From Treponema sp. (GTDB taxonomy: Bacteria; Spirochaetota; Spirochaetia; Treponematales; Breznakiellaceae), in NCBI GenBank assembly GCA_009785545.1, contig WQWD01000126.1:1-7234 (forward strand): a stretch of DNA of 7,234 nt, in the 5' to 3' direction. Position numbers and translations under genes: made by a program. This document shows, piece by piece, positions 6,537 to 7,234 of the stretch (position 1 is the stretch's first letter; each line of letters opens with the position of its first letter). The notes below the pieces were generated by a model. That model was given only the letters and a program-made list of their open reading frames with translations, had not been told where the DNA came from and ran no database searches.

Positions 6537-6994
6537 TTTATCTCCTTTAACTGTAACTCAATTAGTTTTATTAGTTCTTTATTCTCTAAACCTAAATCCC
6601 TCATATCCTGCACAAAACGTGCAACTACTTCCCGTATTTTACGGTTCAGGCTGTCGTCTTCCATCACTGTTTTTTTATCGGAGATATAAGTTCCGCTGCC
6701 TACTTGAGTTTCGAGTATTCCGCGTATTTCCATCTCGCTGTACGATTTTGCGATAGTATTAGGATTTGTTTTAAGTTCTACCGCCAACGAGCGGATTGTC
6801 GGCAGTCTGTCGCCGGGTTTCATCCGCCCGGACAAGATGGCGTATTCAATCTGCTGAATTATTTGTCTGTAAATTGGAGTCCCGTTTGAGGGATCAAGCG
6901 AAAAATTAACAGCGCAAATTGTTTTAGCGTCATCGCAATTTTTTACGCCGGTTAAAGTTTTTGTTTCTCTGGTTTTTGTAATTGTACTACTCAT
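6533..6994 (-). CDS. GntR-family transcriptional regulator, YtrA subfamily
   Basis: The N-terminal winged helix-turn-helix spans about residues 36-105 (GTPIYRQIIQQIEYAI, GRMKPGDRLPTIRSLA, NPNTIAKSYSEME, then the wing ILETQVGSGTYIS). A short helical tail of about 45 residues follows. This lack of a large ligand domain defines the YtrA subfamily, whose members usually repress their own operon and neighbouring ABC transporter genes. The first 30 residues before NFSLDPSNG are longer than usual, and no ribosome site precedes the ATG at 6992-6994. That ATG lies only about 9 nt from the -10 box, so the mRNA may be leaderless, or translation may start later from a non-ATG codon. The operator overlaps this start codon, which points to autorepression. 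The stop overlaps the slipin start by 4 bp. The ABC operon promoter shares the same operator, so it is a probable second target. Confidence 0.92.
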   Translation of the reverse strand: MSSTITKTRETKTLTGVKNCDDAKTICAVNFSLDPSNGTPIYRQIIQQIEYAILSGRMKPGDRLPTIRSLAVELKTNPNTIAKSYSEMEIRGILETQVGSGTYISDKKTVMEDDSLNRKIREVVARFVQDMRDLGLENKELIKLIELQLKEIK

Positions 6995-7003
6995 CTAATA
7001 CAA
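6982..7003. promoter_or_regulatory. Operator of the regulator operon: 22-bp inverted repeat over start site and start codon
   Basis: On the minus strand this reads TTGTATTA-N6-TAGTACAA, with the same arms as the ABC operator at 2443-2464. It begins at the last base of the -10 box, covers the expected transcription start (6994-6996) and extends into the first codons of the regulator gene. It is probably the site of autorepression by the encoded GntR protein; binding is inferred. Confidence 0.72.
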
Positions 7004-7031
7004 TTATGTGCGTACTAATACAATGTGTCAA
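7003..7031 (-). promoter_or_regulatory. Sigma-70/sigma-A-type promoter of the regulator-slipin-cls operon
   Basis: A perfect -35 TTGACA (7026-7031) is followed after 17 bp by CATAAT (7003-7008), which matches five of six -10 bases. The purines at 6994-6996 are the likely start, leaving almost no leader before the ATG of the regulator. The layout copies the ABC promoter base for base in spacing. Confidence 0.82.
7012..7024. promoter_or_regulatory. Additional operator half-site in the regulator promoter spacer
   Basis: On the minus strand ATTGTATTAGTAC carries a TTGTATTA half-site, 20 bp upstream of the first arm of the main operator, just as in the ABC promoter (2473-2485). The palindrome is imperfect here (GTATTAGTAC). 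Confidence 0.55.
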
Positions 7032-7079
7032 GCAGCAATTCTAAATTTGAATGAAAACTCTCTGTCCAGTCAGGGCAGG

Positions 7080-7234
7080 GGCAGGCTCTCAGAAAAACTT
7101 CGCCGAAGAGTCCGCTCCAGAACCTCAGCAGACAATAGAAAAGCTTCAAATAAATTGGAATTGCAATGAAAATATTTTTAATTGCTGAGTTTCTTGCACG
7201 GGGAGCGGCGAAAATGTTTTTCTGAGAGCCTGCC
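7080..7234. mobile_element. MITE-like element or long imperfect hairpin with 19-bp terminal inverted repeats
   Basis: GGCAGGCTCTCAGAAAAAC at 7080-7098 is matched exactly in inverted form at 7216-7234, the last base of the window. Inside, 7099-7105 pairs with 7206-7212 (TTCGCCG), and 7119-7130 pairs with 7183-7194 at 11 of 12 positions (AGAAcCTCAGCA), around an AT-rich centre. The whole 155 bp could therefore fold into one long broken hairpin. It has no open reading frame. This fits a small non-autonomous transposon, but a structured RNA or an intergenic repeat is also possible. The right boundary and any target-site duplication lie outside the window. The left edge is preceded by a GGGCAG repeat (two units, 7073-7084). 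Confidence 0.5.

Noticed and set aside
1..7234. CRISPR array, tRNA or rRNA genes
   Set aside because: No regularly spaced direct repeats and no tRNA- or rRNA-like segments were seen; the repeats present are inverted and single-locus.

Overview
The window carries six protein genes, all on the minus strand, so it reads from right to left: a GntR-type regulator, an SPFH/Band 7 (slipin-like) membrane protein, a cardiolipin synthase, a secreted lipoprotein, an ABC ATPase, and a MacB/FtsX-type ABC permease that runs off the left edge. The DNA is moderately AT-rich, the genes are tightly packed, and the promoters look like sigma-70/sigma-A promoters. The lipoprotein with bacterial Ig-like domains, the three-helix cardiolipin synthase and the short YtrA-type regulator suggest a spirochaete (Treponema-like) or a clostridium-like firmicute. 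I lean weakly to the spirochaete from the style of the lipoprotein and permease; no marker gene here settles it.

Layout, in the direction of transcription. A 155-bp near-palindromic element (7080-7234) sits at the right edge. Next comes a TTGACA-17-CATAAT promoter, followed by a three-gene operon: regulator, slipin and cardiolipin synthase. The regulator and slipin genes overlap by 4 bp, and the slipin and synthase genes are 3 bp apart. After a short gap holding a long AT-rich inverted repeat (3972-4019) comes the lipoprotein gene, apparently transcribed alone and closed by a strong intrinsic terminator (2552-2588). A second promoter (TTGACA-17-TATATT) then drives the ABC ATPase and permease genes, which are 12 bp apart.

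The most interesting feature is that the regulator promoter and the ABC promoter are copies of one module. About 53 bp align without gaps at 43 identical positions, including the -35, the -10, an inverted repeat over the start site (TTGTATTA-N6-TAGTACAA) and a further half-site in the promoter spacer, exactly 20 bp upstream. The simplest reading is that the YtrA-type repressor controls both its own operon and the MacB-like transporter. That would make a small envelope-stress regulon joining an SPFH scaffold, cardiolipin synthesis and an ABC pump. The lipoprotein gene between the two operons lacks this operator and has a different palindromic upstream region, so it is probably controlled separately.
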